Assembly: GCA_965200835.1 (NCBI GenBank)
Contig: OZ241390.1
Location: 1,488,001-1,552,000, forward strand
Length of the DNA stretch: 64,000 nt
Direction of reading: 5' to 3'
Source of the DNA: JAPPFW01 sp965200835
GTDB taxonomy: Bacteria > Actinomycetota > Acidimicrobiia > Spongiisociales > Spongiisociaceae
The notes beneath the pieces were generated by a model that was given only the letters and a program-made list of their open reading frames with translations, had not been told where the DNA came from and searched no databases. Position numbers and translations under genes: made by a program. Positions 26,130 through 34,683 of this stretch are shown here, in pieces (position 1 is the first letter of the stretch; every line of letters starts with the position of its first letter).

Positions 26130-27634
26130 CGCTCGGCCTGAGGATGGGTGATCTCATGGGTGAGGAGCCGCGAGCCGGTCTCGCCCCGCGGGCGCACGCT
26201 CACCAGGGCGCCTCGGAAGAAGGCCACCACCCGGTCGGCGATTCCCAAGATCTCCTGGCTGTCGGACGAGGCGATCACGATGGCCAGGCCCTCGTCGGCC
26301 AGGCTGCTCAGGTGGCGGTAGATCTCGGCCCGGGCGCCGACATCTACCCCTCGGGTGGGTTCGTCCACCAGCAGCACGCGGGGCTGGCAGCCCGTCCACT
26401 TGCCGACGGCCACTTTCTGCTGGTTCCCACCGCTCAGCGTGCCTGCCTGGGAGCCGAGCCTGGCCTGGTCGATGGTGAAGGTAGTGGCGATCCGGTCGCT
26501 CATGGCCCGCTCGGCGGCCCTCCTTAGCCATCCACTGCGGGACACCAGGCGGAGGCTGGGGGAGGTGAGGTTCTCGGTGACGGTCCGCTGGAGGAAGATC
26601 CCGTCCCGCTTGCGGTCGGCAGAGCTGTATCCGATCCCGGTCCGGATGGCAGCCACCGGCGAGTCGGGCGGAACGGGCCGGCCCCCCACCGCCACGTTCC
26701 CGGATCGGCGGGGTAGGTGACCAGCGATCCCTCGGAGGGTGTCGCTGGCGCCGCTCCCCAGCTGCCCGGCCAGGCCGACGATCTCGCCCGCCCGGACCTC
26801 GATGGTGACCGGAGCAACCAGCCCTCCGGCCAGGAAATCCTGCGTTTCCAGCACCACCTCGCCGGGGGAGCGATCCCCCCGCTCGGGAAAGAGGGCGGCC
26901 AGGCTTCCTCCGAGCATCAGCGAGATCAACCCGTCGAGGGTGATGTCAGCGGTGGAGATCGGCGGATTGGATCGCCCATCCCGGAACACGGTGACCCGGT
27001 CAGCCAGCTCGAAGACCTCGTCGAGGCGATGGGTGACGTAGATGATCGAGCGTCCCTGGCTTTTCAGGGCGTGTACAACTGCCTTGACCCGCCTGATCTC
27101 CCGCTCCGCCAGTGCCGCAGTGGGCTCGTCGAAGATGAGCACCCTAGCGTCCCTGGCCAGGAGGCGGGCAACCTCCACCAGCTGCCGCTCCGCCACGCCC
27201 AGCCGCTCGACCCGGCTCAGCGGATCTACCTCGGCGAGGCCGACCTGAACCAGAAACGGTCTGGCGGCTCGGGCTTGCTTGCCCGGCGCGGCCAACCATC
27301 CCCGCCTGGTATCCCCCAGGAAGATGTTGTCGGCGACCGACAGGGTCGGCACCAGAGACAGCTCCTGCTGGACGACCGCGATGCGGGCCTGCTCCGACCC
27401 GGTAGTGCCGCTGAAGGCCACTTTCTTGCCGGCCAGGCTGATGCTCCCCTCATCGGGGTGATGCATGCCGGCCAGGATCTTGACCAGGGTGCTCTTGCCC
27501 GCCCCGTTCTCGCCCACCAGGGCCATCACTTCACCGGAGCGCACCTCGAAGTCGACTCGGTCGAGCGCCCTGATCGAACCGAAGGACTTGGAGAGGGATT
27601 GCAGGGACAGGAGGGGAGCACCGGCCACGGTCAT
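26126..27634 (-). CDS. Sugar ABC transporter ATP-binding protein, two ABC domains (RbsA/MglA-like)
   Basis: 502 residues with two fused ATPase domains. First: Walker A GENGAGKST, degenerate signature LGVAERQLVEVARLLA, Walker B VLIFDEPTAAL. Second: degenerate P-loop GQLGSGASDTL as is normal in this family, signature LSGGNQQKVAVGKW, Walker B VLLVDEPTRGVD. Drives the two RbsC-like permeases; overlaps both neighbours by 4 bases (isomerase upstream, permease downstream), so expression is tightly coupled. Confidence 0.93.
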   Translation of the reverse strand: MTVAGAPLLSLQSLSKSFGSIRALDRVDFEVRSGEVMALVGENGAGKSTLVKILAGMHHPDEGSISLAGKKVAFSGTTGSEQARIAVVQQELSLVPTLSVADNIFLGDTRRGWLAAPGKQARAARPFLVQVGLAEVDPLSRVERLGVAERQLVEVARLLARDARVLIFDEPTAALAEREIRRVKAVVHALKSQGRSIIYVTHRLDEVFELADRVTVFRDGRSNPPISTADITLDGLISLMLGGSLAALFPERGDRSPGEVVLETQDFLAGGLVAPVTIEVRAGEIVGLAGQLGSGASDTLRGIAGHLPRRSGNVAVGGRPVPPDSPVAAIRTGIGYSSADRKRDGIFLQRTVTENLTSPSLRLVSRSGWLRRAAERAMSDRIATTFTIDQARLGSQAGTLSGGNQQKVAVGKWTGCQPRVLLVDEPTRGVDVGARAEIYRHLSSLADEGLAIVIASSDSQEILGIADRVVAFFRGALVSVRPRGETGSRLLTHEITHPQAER

Positions 27635-28524
27635 GGCGAGCTTCCCGGCCAGCCCGCCCTGTGCAGGACTTCGGCGGCCGCTCGATGGGAGGTCCGGGCT
27701 GCTTCCGCCGGAGGTAAGCCGGTCTGGTGGTCGGAGAGGACCTCCACCGCCATCAAGGGCCTAGCCCCGGTGGCAGCCAGAGCCCTCAACAGCCCTTCGA
27801 GGTCGAAGGTGCCGTCGCCGGGCAGCCGTCGATGGCGGGTGGTGTCAAGCACTACGTCTTCCAGGGGAGGTCCGGCGTCGTTGAGCGCCACCGCCAGGAT
27901 CGAGGCCGGGTCGACCCTCGCCAGCTGGTCGAGGTCGGACGGACCCCGGAAGTAATGCCAGACATCGAGATCGATCCCGGCGTTCTCCCGGCCGGCCCCC
28001 TCGATGATCTGGCGGGCGGTGTCGAGATCGGGTATGGAAGTCCACGGCATGAACTCTATGGCCGCCTTGACCCCCAAGGGGGCCAATCGGTCGCACACTG
28101 CTCCGAAGCGGTCAGCCATCACGCTGATCGGAAGCCCGGGTGGGAATCTCACGTCGCCTACGTTGACGTGATGCGGGCGGAACACCTCTGCCATGTGGAA
28201 CAGCGCCTCCGCGATGGCTCGGGGAACGGACGACTCCTCATCGTCGTGCATCCAATCGAACATGAACTCGATCTCCGCGACCCTGATCCCGTGCCGGTCG
28301 AGGATGTCCAGTAGCTCCTCGTCGGTCGTGCCCGCGGCCCGCATTCCCGTATAGTCCGCTTCGCCCATCCCGATCCCTGAATATCCGGACCTAGCTGCTG
28401 CCTCCACCCTGGTCTCGAATGGCCAGGGCGAGACCGTCCCATAACCGGCGCCGACCGGGGAGCCGGAGATCGTGAAGTGACTGGCCACCAGGTCGAAGGC
28501 GGGTGTGGACTCGGGGCGGGACAT
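27631..28524 (-). CDS. Sugar phosphate isomerase/epimerase family protein (xylose-isomerase-like TIM barrel)
   Basis: About 297 residues from an ATG at 28524; an upstream in-frame ATG gives a longer, less plausible N-terminus. TIM-barrel marks: FETRVEAAARSGYSGIGMGEADY, AEIEFMFDW, AAIEFMPWTSIPDLDTARQII, GIDLDVWHYFRG and MAVEVLSD, supplying the Glu/Asp/His metal ligands typical of the AP-endonuclease-2/xylose-isomerase fold. Probably isomerises or epimerises the imported compound or its derivative. It overlaps the ATPase start by 4 bases. Confidence 0.85.
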   Translation of the reverse strand: MSRPESTPAFDLVASHFTISGSPVGAGYGTVSPWPFETRVEAAARSGYSGIGMGEADYTGMRAAGTTDEELLDILDRHGIRVAEIEFMFDWMHDDEESSVPRAIAEALFHMAEVFRPHHVNVGDVRFPPGLPISVMADRFGAVCDRLAPLGVKAAIEFMPWTSIPDLDTARQIIEGAGRENAGIDLDVWHYFRGPSDLDQLARVDPASILAVALNDAGPPLEDVVLDTTRHRRLPGDGTFDLEGLLRALAATGARPLMAVEVLSDHQTGLPPAEAARTSHRAAAEVLHRAGWPGSSP

Positions 28525-28602
28525 CCGGCTCTTACCGAGGTCGGGCGGTCCTACCCAACCTGGGGTGGGAAGGTCTACCCACCGCAAGGGTCGGTGGCGG
28601 GT

Positions 28603-29073
28603 TCAGTCCAGCCAATCCTCGCCTGCCAGCCAGGCCTCCATCCCAGGCCGCCGCCCAGCCTCGATGAACTCGAGTCGGGTGCCGTACAGCTCGTCCGGCC
28701 CGGTGTAGGTGGCCAGAATGCGGTCGTCCGGCATGAATTGGGTGGCTTCTTCCCTCAGCCCGATGGTCTTCAGGCGGGCGATGAGTGTCTCAGGGTCCGG
28801 TTCCCAGAGTCCGAGGTGGTGTAGACCTTCCTGACCGCGTCCGTAGAGGCCGTCGTTGTCCTGGGATTCGAGCAATTCGAGGTAGGGCGGACCCTCGACG
28901 GACCAGGTGATACGAAGGTCGAGCTGTTCCACCCGCGAGAGCTGCTCGAACCGGTCCACATGAGCGATGGCCGGATCCTTGAAGGTCAGCCCCAGGACCT
29001 CCGAGAACCGGGCGATCCCCTCGTCCAAGTCAGGTACCAGTACTCCCACATGGAAAAGGTTGGTGGCTGTCAT
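28603..29073 (-). CDS. VOC (glyoxalase/bleomycin-resistance fold) family protein
   Basis: 156 residues. FHVGVLVPDLDEGIARFSEVLGLTF opens the first beta-alpha-beta-beta-beta unit; EGLHHLGLWEPDPETLIARL opens the second; a Glu in RLEFIE closes the metal site, with His residues at the start of each unit. It may act as a lyase, epimerase or dioxygenase on the sugar-derived intermediate; the exact reaction cannot be read. Sits between the binding-protein gene and the isomerase gene on the same strand. Confidence 0.85.
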   Translation of the reverse strand: MTATNLFHVGVLVPDLDEGIARFSEVLGLTFKDPAIAHVDRFEQLSRVEQLDLRITWSVEGPPYLELLESQDNDGLYGRGQEGLHHLGLWEPDPETLIARLKTIGLREEATQFMPDDRILATYTGPDELYGTRLEFIEAGRRPGMEAWLAGEDWLD

Positions 29074-29209
29074 CGTCCGTTACCCATCTGGCCCTCCTGG
29101 AGCCTCGTCTTCGCCGCAAAAGGCTGGCTGCTTGTCACTCTCCGGTCCGTTGATGGCCGGGGCGGGAGGCAATCGGGATGTCTCCCGCCCCGGCATCCTT
29201 AGCTGCTCT

Positions 29210-30259
29210 TTAGTAGACGCAGAGTTGCTCGACGCTGAAGCCTTCGACCGTGACAGTCTCGATCTCGTTGCTTCCGGGCGTGTAGGCCGGGCTACGCACC
29301 GGTGGGTTGGGAATGAAGTTGTTGAGGGTGGCCAGGCTCCCGTTGGTCAGGTACTCGTGGAGGGTATTGATGCTGAACACCCCCTCGAGCCGGGCGGCCT
29401 GCAGGCCGGTGGCGAACTCGGTACCGTCGATCAGATGGTCGAGGTTGCCGTGGCAGGTTCCGCCCACCACCATCACGTCCTCGCCCGGGTGGTAACCCTC
29501 TTCCTCCAAGGCCTGAATGACCCCTTCGGCTAGGGCCGAGTTGTGCGCGTATACCAGATCGATTCCGGCGTTGCGATGGGCCGCGATCAGCTGCTTGGTT
29601 CCGTCGTACCCTTCGGCGGGCCCGAACCCGACATCCACCTCTCCCAGGACGCTGATGTTGGAACGGGCCAGGATCGGAAGGGCGGCTCCCGAACGGTCGA
29701 TGCCTGCCTGATAGCCGGCCACGAATCCGATGACGATGGCATGTCCGCCAGCGCCGTGAATCGGGACTCCGTTGGCCACCATGTAATCGCGTGCTTCGAT
29801 GAGCAGGTTGGCGGCTACCTCACCGTTGAGCTTGTCGTTGACTCCGGCATACCCCACCACGTACTGCTCCGATCCCGGGAAGGGGAGCTGGTTGGTCTGG
29901 ATGACCGGAACTCCGGTCTCCGACAGTGCTCGCAGGGACGCAACCCCGGCCTCGTTGTCGGACGGCCACCAGGCATAGGCCACCACGTCCTCATCGGCTG
30001 CGCCCAGCTGCTGCTGGACCTGGGTGTCCTGCTCAGCCTGGTCGAAGTTGTTCTCGACGATGATCAGGTTGTAGCCCAGTTCGGTTGCTGTCTCCTGGGC
30101 ACCGCGGCCCCATTCGGCGATGTACGTGTTGGTAGTAGTTGGTATGAAGGCGACGATCGTCCCTCCAGCAGTTTCCTCGTCCTCCGCAGCACAGCTGGAA
30201 GCCACGAGAGCCATCGCCGTCAATACGACGAACAGGGCAAGCACTCTCTTTTTCTTCAT
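29210..30259 (-). CDS. Sugar ABC transporter solute-binding lipoprotein (RbsB-type)
   Basis: 349 residues from an ATG at 30259, preceded by GGGAAGGG. Lipoprotein signal MKKKRVLALFVVLTAMALVA with lipobox ASSC. The mature part is a type-1 periplasmic binding protein: GTIVAFIPTTTNTYIAEWGRGAQETATELGYNL, YAWWPSDNEAGVASLRAL, GVPVIQTNQLPF and NAGIDLVYAHNSALAEGVIQAL. It delivers ligand to the RbsA/RbsC-type importer encoded downstream. The 243-base spacer upstream holds a candidate -10 (TATAGT on the minus strand) but no convincing -35, so it may be separately promoted within the cluster. Confidence 0.9.
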   Translation of the reverse strand: MKKKRVLALFVVLTAMALVASSCAAEDEETAGGTIVAFIPTTTNTYIAEWGRGAQETATELGYNLIIVENNFDQAEQDTQVQQQLGAADEDVVAYAWWPSDNEAGVASLRALSETGVPVIQTNQLPFPGSEQYVVGYAGVNDKLNGEVAANLLIEARDYMVANGVPIHGAGGHAIVIGFVAGYQAGIDRSGAALPILARSNISVLGEVDVGFGPAEGYDGTKQLIAAHRNAGIDLVYAHNSALAEGVIQALEEEGYHPGEDVMVVGGTCHGNLDHLIDGTEFATGLQAARLEGVFSINTLHEYLTNGSLATLNNFIPNPPVRSPAYTPGSNEIETVTVEGFSVEQLCVY

Positions 30260-30502
30260 TCGAATCGATCCCTTCCCTCCGATATGGAGCCGATCAACTG
30301 CTAGCACTATACCGATCGGATATGGCCCCCAGATTGGAGAATCGAGCAGTCGCCTCTCACTACGGAGGAGTTAGGGGAGCGATTGCTGGAGAGATATCGG
30401 GGACGTTGGGAAGCGGCTTCGAGAGTGGGTGGCTGGTTCCTGCGCTGGGGGCAGTCGACACCACATCAATCCCCAGTTAGCACAGGGCCTGGTTGGGGAG
30501 CT

Positions 30503-31414
30503 TCAGTCGGCCGCGGTCGACCGGAGTGCCGCCCGTAGATACTCGGCAACGGCTGACATGTCATGGTCACCGAAGCCCGCCTCGATGGCTCTGGCTAGCT
30601 CCGACCGGTTCAGATCAGCCTGCGGCAGGGAAGCACCCACCGAGTTCGCCAGATCGATTGCCAGGTCGAGGTCCTTGCGGGCCAGCACCATACGAAAGGC
30701 CACCGGTACCTCGCCCGGTTTGAGGAAGGCTTCCTGGCGATAGTGGACGAAGGGGGCCGCGATGGCGCTACCGGCGAATACTTCGTAGGCGACCTCCCGC
30801 TCTATACCGGCGGCCTCGGCCAGCACCAGCGCCTCGGACACCGACTGCCCGAGGCCGTAGACGATCGTGTTTACGGCCAGCTTCATGGTGGCTCCCGAGC
30901 CGACCGGGCCCATATGGATGATTCGTGAACTCATGGCCTCGAGTACCGGTCGAACTGCTTCCAGATCAGCCTCCCGGCCTCCTGCCATGATCGCCAGCTT
31001 TCCCGCGGTGGCCGTGGCGGTGCTTCCTGAGACTGGAGCATCGATGAACCGCCCGCCCGCAGCCTCGATGGACGAAGCCACCTGGCGAGCCGCGTCCGGG
31101 CCGACGGTGCTCATGTCGATACACACCGTCCCTTTCCGCAATGACTCGCAAATAGCGCCGGGACCGGTGTAGAGGTCGGCCAACACCCGGCCGTCGGCCA
31201 CCATGGTGATCAACACATCGACCTTTCCGGCCAGCTCCGCTCCGCTGCGCGCTATGGATGCTCCGGTCTCGGCGGCCAGAGACTCTGCTTTGGAGACGGT
31301 CCGGTTCCAGACCGTCAACGGGAAACCGGCCCGAGCGATGCTGGTGGCCATGGGATACCCCATGAGGCCGAGCCCGATGAAACCCACCCGCACACCTCGA
31401 GGTCGGGCGGTCAT
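30503..31414 (-). CDS. NAD(P)-dependent 3-hydroxyisobutyrate-dehydrogenase-like oxidoreductase
   Basis: 303 residues from an ATG at 31414 that overlaps the E1 beta stop (ATGA). Rossmann motif VGFIGLGLMGYPMATSIARAG; substrate-binding block FIDAPVSGSTATATAGKLAIMAGG; catalytic Lys in GSGATMKLAVNTIVYG. Family members oxidise beta-hydroxyacids (3-hydroxyisobutyrate, tartronate semialdehyde, related acids) in the cytoplasm. Coupled to the E1 genes, it probably produces or consumes an aldehyde-acid intermediate of the same pathway. Confidence 0.9.
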   Translation of the reverse strand: MTARPRGVRVGFIGLGLMGYPMATSIARAGFPLTVWNRTVSKAESLAAETGASIARSGAELAGKVDVLITMVADGRVLADLYTGPGAICESLRKGTVCIDMSTVGPDAARQVASSIEAAGGRFIDAPVSGSTATATAGKLAIMAGGREADLEAVRPVLEAMSSRIIHMGPVGSGATMKLAVNTIVYGLGQSVSEALVLAEAAGIEREVAYEVFAGSAIAAPFVHYRQEAFLKPGEVPVAFRMVLARKDLDLAIDLANSVGASLPQADLNRSELARAIEAGFGDHDMSAVAEYLRAALRSTAAD

Positions 31415-32388
31415 TCGAGGGTGCGCTCGATGGTTTCGACGATGCGAGCGGGGGAGGGAATGGTGGCATCCTCCAGAATGTCGGCGGAGGGGAGGGGGAT
31501 GTGATCGGTGGTGATCCGGACGATCGGCTGGTCCAGCTCGTAGAAGGCTTCCTCGGCGATGATGGACACCACTTCCGCGCCCCAGCCGCACAGCCGAGGG
31601 TTCTCCTCCACCGTGTAGACCCGGCCCGTTCCGGCCACGCTGCTCAGGATCGTCTGCGTGTCCAGGGGGACCAGGCTGCGAAGGTCTACCACTGTGACTT
31701 CGATTCCCCGGCTGGCCAGCTCGTCCGCGGCCGCCAGGGCTTTGGGCACCATGGCCGCCAGGGCGAGGATGGTGGCATCCGGTCCGGAGCGGACCACCCT
31801 TGCCTTGCCCAGCTCTCCCACCAGCTCCCCAGCGGGTACCGGTCCCCGGCTGGCGAACAGGCCCTTGTGCTCGAAGAAGATCACCGGATCGGGATCGCGG
31901 ATCGAAGCGGCCATCAACTCCACCACATCTCTGGGGGTTGAGGGCGCTACCACCTTGAGGCCCGGTACTGACATGGCCCAGTTCTCGAGGCTCTGGGAGT
32001 GCTGGGCGCCGAAGCGAACCCCGCCCCCGTTGGCGGTCCGGATCACCAGCGGCAGGCTTACCTGCCCGTCGGTCATGTAGCGCGTCTTGGCGATCTGGTT
32101 GGCGACCAGATCCCAGCAGGTGGCCAGGAAGTCCGAGAACATGATCTCCGCCACCGGCCGCAGGCCGTTCATGGCTGCTCCCATGACTGCCCCGATGATC
32201 GCTTCCTCCGAAATCGGGGTGTCTCGGACCCGCCTGGGCCCGAACCGTTCCAGGAGGCCGGGGGTGGTCTTGAACACCCCACCGGCCGCCGCGACATCCT
32301 CGCCGATCATAAAGACGGAACTGTCCCGCTCCATCTCCTGGGCAAGTGCATACGCTACGGCCTCCCGGTAGCTGATCAGTTCCGCCAC
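31411..32388 (-). CDS. 2-oxoacid/acetoin dehydrogenase E1 component, beta subunit
   Basis: 325 residues from a GTG at 32388 (reads MAELISYREAVAYAL, typical of E1 beta) with a G-rich GGATGGGGGG just upstream; an ATG at 32409 is also possible. Marks: MIGEDVAAAGGVF, TPISEEAIIGAVMGAAMNGLRPVAEIMFSDF, NGGGVRFGAQHSQSLE and late VTVVDLRSLVPLDTQTI. Pairs with the E1 alpha subunit to form the thiamine-diphosphate decarboxylase. Overlaps the E1 alpha end by about 13 bases. No E2 or E3 gene is found in this cluster. Confidence 0.9.
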   Translation of the reverse strand: MAELISYREAVAYALAQEMERDSSVFMIGEDVAAAGGVFKTTPGLLERFGPRRVRDTPISEEAIIGAVMGAAMNGLRPVAEIMFSDFLATCWDLVANQIAKTRYMTDGQVSLPLVIRTANGGGVRFGAQHSQSLENWAMSVPGLKVVAPSTPRDVVELMAASIRDPDPVIFFEHKGLFASRGPVPAGELVGELGKARVVRSGPDATILALAAMVPKALAAADELASRGIEVTVVDLRSLVPLDTQTILSSVAGTGRVYTVEENPRLCGWGAEVVSIIAEEAFYELDQPIVRITTDHIPLPSADILEDATIPSPARIVETIERTLE

Positions 32389-33392
32389 TGTGACCCCCCA
32401 TCCGCCCATACTTCGGTCGAGATCGACTCCAGGGAGGGAAGAGGCCCCGCTTTCGCCTCCTCCACTGCTACTCGCATGGCCGACTCGGCCGACGCCTCTA
32501 TGCCGTCCAGCCGATCATTACGCACTCCTTCGCTCTCCAGCCTCCCGCGGTACATGGGGATCGGATCCCGAGACTTCCAGCTCGCTACCTCCTCATCCGG
32601 CCGGTAGGTACCCGGATCGGCCCGGGAGTGGCCTCCGTGCCGGTAGGTGAGGGCTTCGATCAGGCTGGGCCCCTTGCCGGACCGAGCTCGGTCGATGGAT
32701 GCGGTAGCGACCCGATGCACCTCGTCGGCGTCGTTGCCGTCCACCAGGACCGGTTCGAGACCATAGGCCGAGGCCCGATCCGCCGCGGGACGGGCCACCG
32801 CGGTCACCGATCCGATGGGCGTGTACTCCATGTACTGGTTGTTCTCGCACACGAACACCACCGGAAGATCCCAGATGGCAGCCAGGTTGAGCGCCTCGTG
32901 GAAGGCGCCGATGTTGGTGGCGCCATCCCCGAAGAAGCAGACCGACACCTGCCCGGTGCCCCGCTCCACCGCCGCCCAGGCCGCCCCGGCAGCAATCGGG
33001 AGATGGGCTCCGACGATGGCGTAAGAACCCATCGCGCCAGCCGGCGCCCAGGTGAGGTGCATGGACCCTCCCTTGCCGCCGCACACTCCGTTGGCCCGAC
33101 CGAGGAGCTCTGCCATCAGGGGACCGGCCGGGGTTCCTCGCAGCAGGGTGTGGATGTGACCGCGGTACGTACAGAAGGTCAGGTCGTCGGGCCGCATGGC
33201 GGCCGCGAAACCGGCGGCGATGGCCTCCTGCCCGGTGGCCAGGTGGGATGTGCCCTTGACCAGTCCCTCGAGGAACATCTGATATGCGTATTGCTCGAAG
33301 AGACGTGCGTCGAGCATCATCCGGTATATCCCTAGGCGGGTATCCAAGTTCCCAACCATATCCATCTCTCGCTCTCGCCTATCAATACTCAT
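32376..33392 (-). CDS. 2-oxoacid/acetoin dehydrogenase E1 component, alpha subunit (thiamine diphosphate)
   Basis: 338 residues. The thiamine-diphosphate motif runs from GDG (155-157) to NN (184-185), with GGKGGSMHL (105-113) and the phosphorylation-loop-like YRHGGHSRADPGTYRPDEE. Decarboxylates a 2-oxoacid or cleaves acetoin-type compounds; gene order alpha-beta resembles acoA-acoB. Start ATG at 33392 overlaps the M24 gene end by 11 bases. Two closer in-frame ATGs (codons 10 and 12) are alternatives. Confidence 0.92.
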   Translation of the reverse strand: MSIDRREREMDMVGNLDTRLGIYRMMLDARLFEQYAYQMFLEGLVKGTSHLATGQEAIAAGFAAAMRPDDLTFCTYRGHIHTLLRGTPAGPLMAELLGRANGVCGGKGGSMHLTWAPAGAMGSYAIVGAHLPIAAGAAWAAVERGTGQVSVCFFGDGATNIGAFHEALNLAAIWDLPVVFVCENNQYMEYTPIGSVTAVARPAADRASAYGLEPVLVDGNDADEVHRVATASIDRARSGKGPSLIEALTYRHGGHSRADPGTYRPDEEVASWKSRDPIPMYRGRLESEGVRNDRLDGIEASAESAMRVAVEEAKAGPLPSLESISTEVWADGGSQWRN

Positions 33393-34650
33393 TGGCCACC
33401 ATCAGTTTCTCGGCGGGAAACAGGGTCACCACCTTGGGGCCGTCAGCCGTGCAGACCACCTGTTCCTCGATGCGGGCCGCGGAGCGACCGTCCGCCGCGG
33501 GGCAGAAGGTCTCCAAAGCGAAGAACATACCTTCCTTGAGTTCCACCGGGTGGTCGATCGAGTTGAGGCGGCTGATCACCGGCCGCTCGTGGACCGCCAG
33601 GCCGACCCCGTGCCCAAATTGCAGCCCGAAGGCCTCCATCTCATCGGGGAAGCCAAACTCCTCCGCCTCCGGCCAGACCCGGGCGATCTCCTCGGTCGAG
33701 GTCCCCGGCCTCACCAGGGCGATGGCGGCGTCGATCCACTCCCGGGCTTTCCGGTAGGCGTCCCGCTGCATCTGGGTGGCTCGACCGACCACGAAGGTGC
33801 GGTAGTAACAGGTCCGGTAGCCGTTGTGGGCTTGGATGATGTCGAAGTAGGCGGTGTCACCGGGCCGGATGAGGCGGTCCGAGAATACGTGGGGATGGGG
33901 GCTGCACCGCTCGCCCGCTATGGAATTGATGGCCTCTACGTGTTCGGAGCCCATCTCGTACAGGCGCTTGTTGGCCAGGGCGACGATGTCCGATTCCCTC
34001 ACCCCCGGCTTCAGGGCTTCGAATATGTCCTGGTAGACCCCGTCCACCATGGCGGATGCCTGGGTGAGCAGGGCTATCTCATCCGGGCTCTTGATCTCGC
34101 GGGCTTCCAGCATGGTCTGCTGGCCGTTACGGACCTCGATCCCGGCCCTGGTCAGCTCGAGGAACATCTCGGTCTCGGCCATGTCGATCCCCACCGGCAG
34201 GCCGGCCACGCCTTCGTCATGCAGGACATCTCTGATCTCCCGGACCGCTCGGGCCACCAGACCGGTATTCGGACCGATGGAGCCCGCCAGCCCGGTGTTG
34301 CCTCCCACCGATTGCTCCGGCACCAGCCAGGGTGCCTGGAGCTTGTGGACCCGGGCGGCCGAACCGAAGTCCCAGATCCACGGCTCCCCGGTGCGGGTCA
34401 GCAGCGCCCAGCGTTCCATCTTGTTGAAGGCCCAGTAGCCGATGTGGGTAGCGGTCAGGTAGCGGATGTTGGCGGTGTCGAACACCAGCAGCGCTCCCAG
34501 CTCGGAGGCTCGGAGAGCCTGGCGAGCACGGGACAACCGGTACCTGCGCAGGCGGTCGAAGTCGATCCGCTGCTCCCAGTCCACCGCCATGACTCCGGGC
34601 GCGGGGGTGGTAGCCACCGGGAACTCGGGTGCTCTCTCGGTCACTTGCAT
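33382..34650 (-). CDS. M24 'pita-bread' family protein (Xaa-Pro peptidase/creatinase/DddP-like), altered metal site
   Basis: 422 residues. N-terminal creatinase domain (ALLVFDTANIRYLTATHIGYW) and a C-terminal pita-bread domain. Of the usual five metal ligands, the first Asp is present (D270 in YFDIIQ), as are His (H347 in FGHGVGLAVHE) and two Glu (E380, E395/396), but the second Asp, expected in GYxxDxxRTF, is Cys281 (GYRTCYYRTF). The N-terminal domain resembles DddP-type DMSP lyases more than proline peptidases, although DddP keeps its Asp ligands. It may be a non-peptidase lyase or hydrolase acting on the imported compound, metal-free like creatinase, or a rewired metalloenzyme. Confidence 0.8.
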   Translation of the reverse strand: MQVTERAPEFPVATTPAPGVMAVDWEQRIDFDRLRRYRLSRARQALRASELGALLVFDTANIRYLTATHIGYWAFNKMERWALLTRTGEPWIWDFGSAARVHKLQAPWLVPEQSVGGNTGLAGSIGPNTGLVARAVREIRDVLHDEGVAGLPVGIDMAETEMFLELTRAGIEVRNGQQTMLEAREIKSPDEIALLTQASAMVDGVYQDIFEALKPGVRESDIVALANKRLYEMGSEHVEAINSIAGERCSPHPHVFSDRLIRPGDTAYFDIIQAHNGYRTCYYRTFVVGRATQMQRDAYRKAREWIDAAIALVRPGTSTEEIARVWPEAEEFGFPDEMEAFGLQFGHGVGLAVHERPVISRLNSIDHPVELKEGMFFALETFCPAADGRSAARIEEQVVCTADGPKVVTLFPAEKLMVANEY

Positions 34651-34683
34651 GCAAAGCTCTTTCGAGTCGATGGGCCGGTAATG

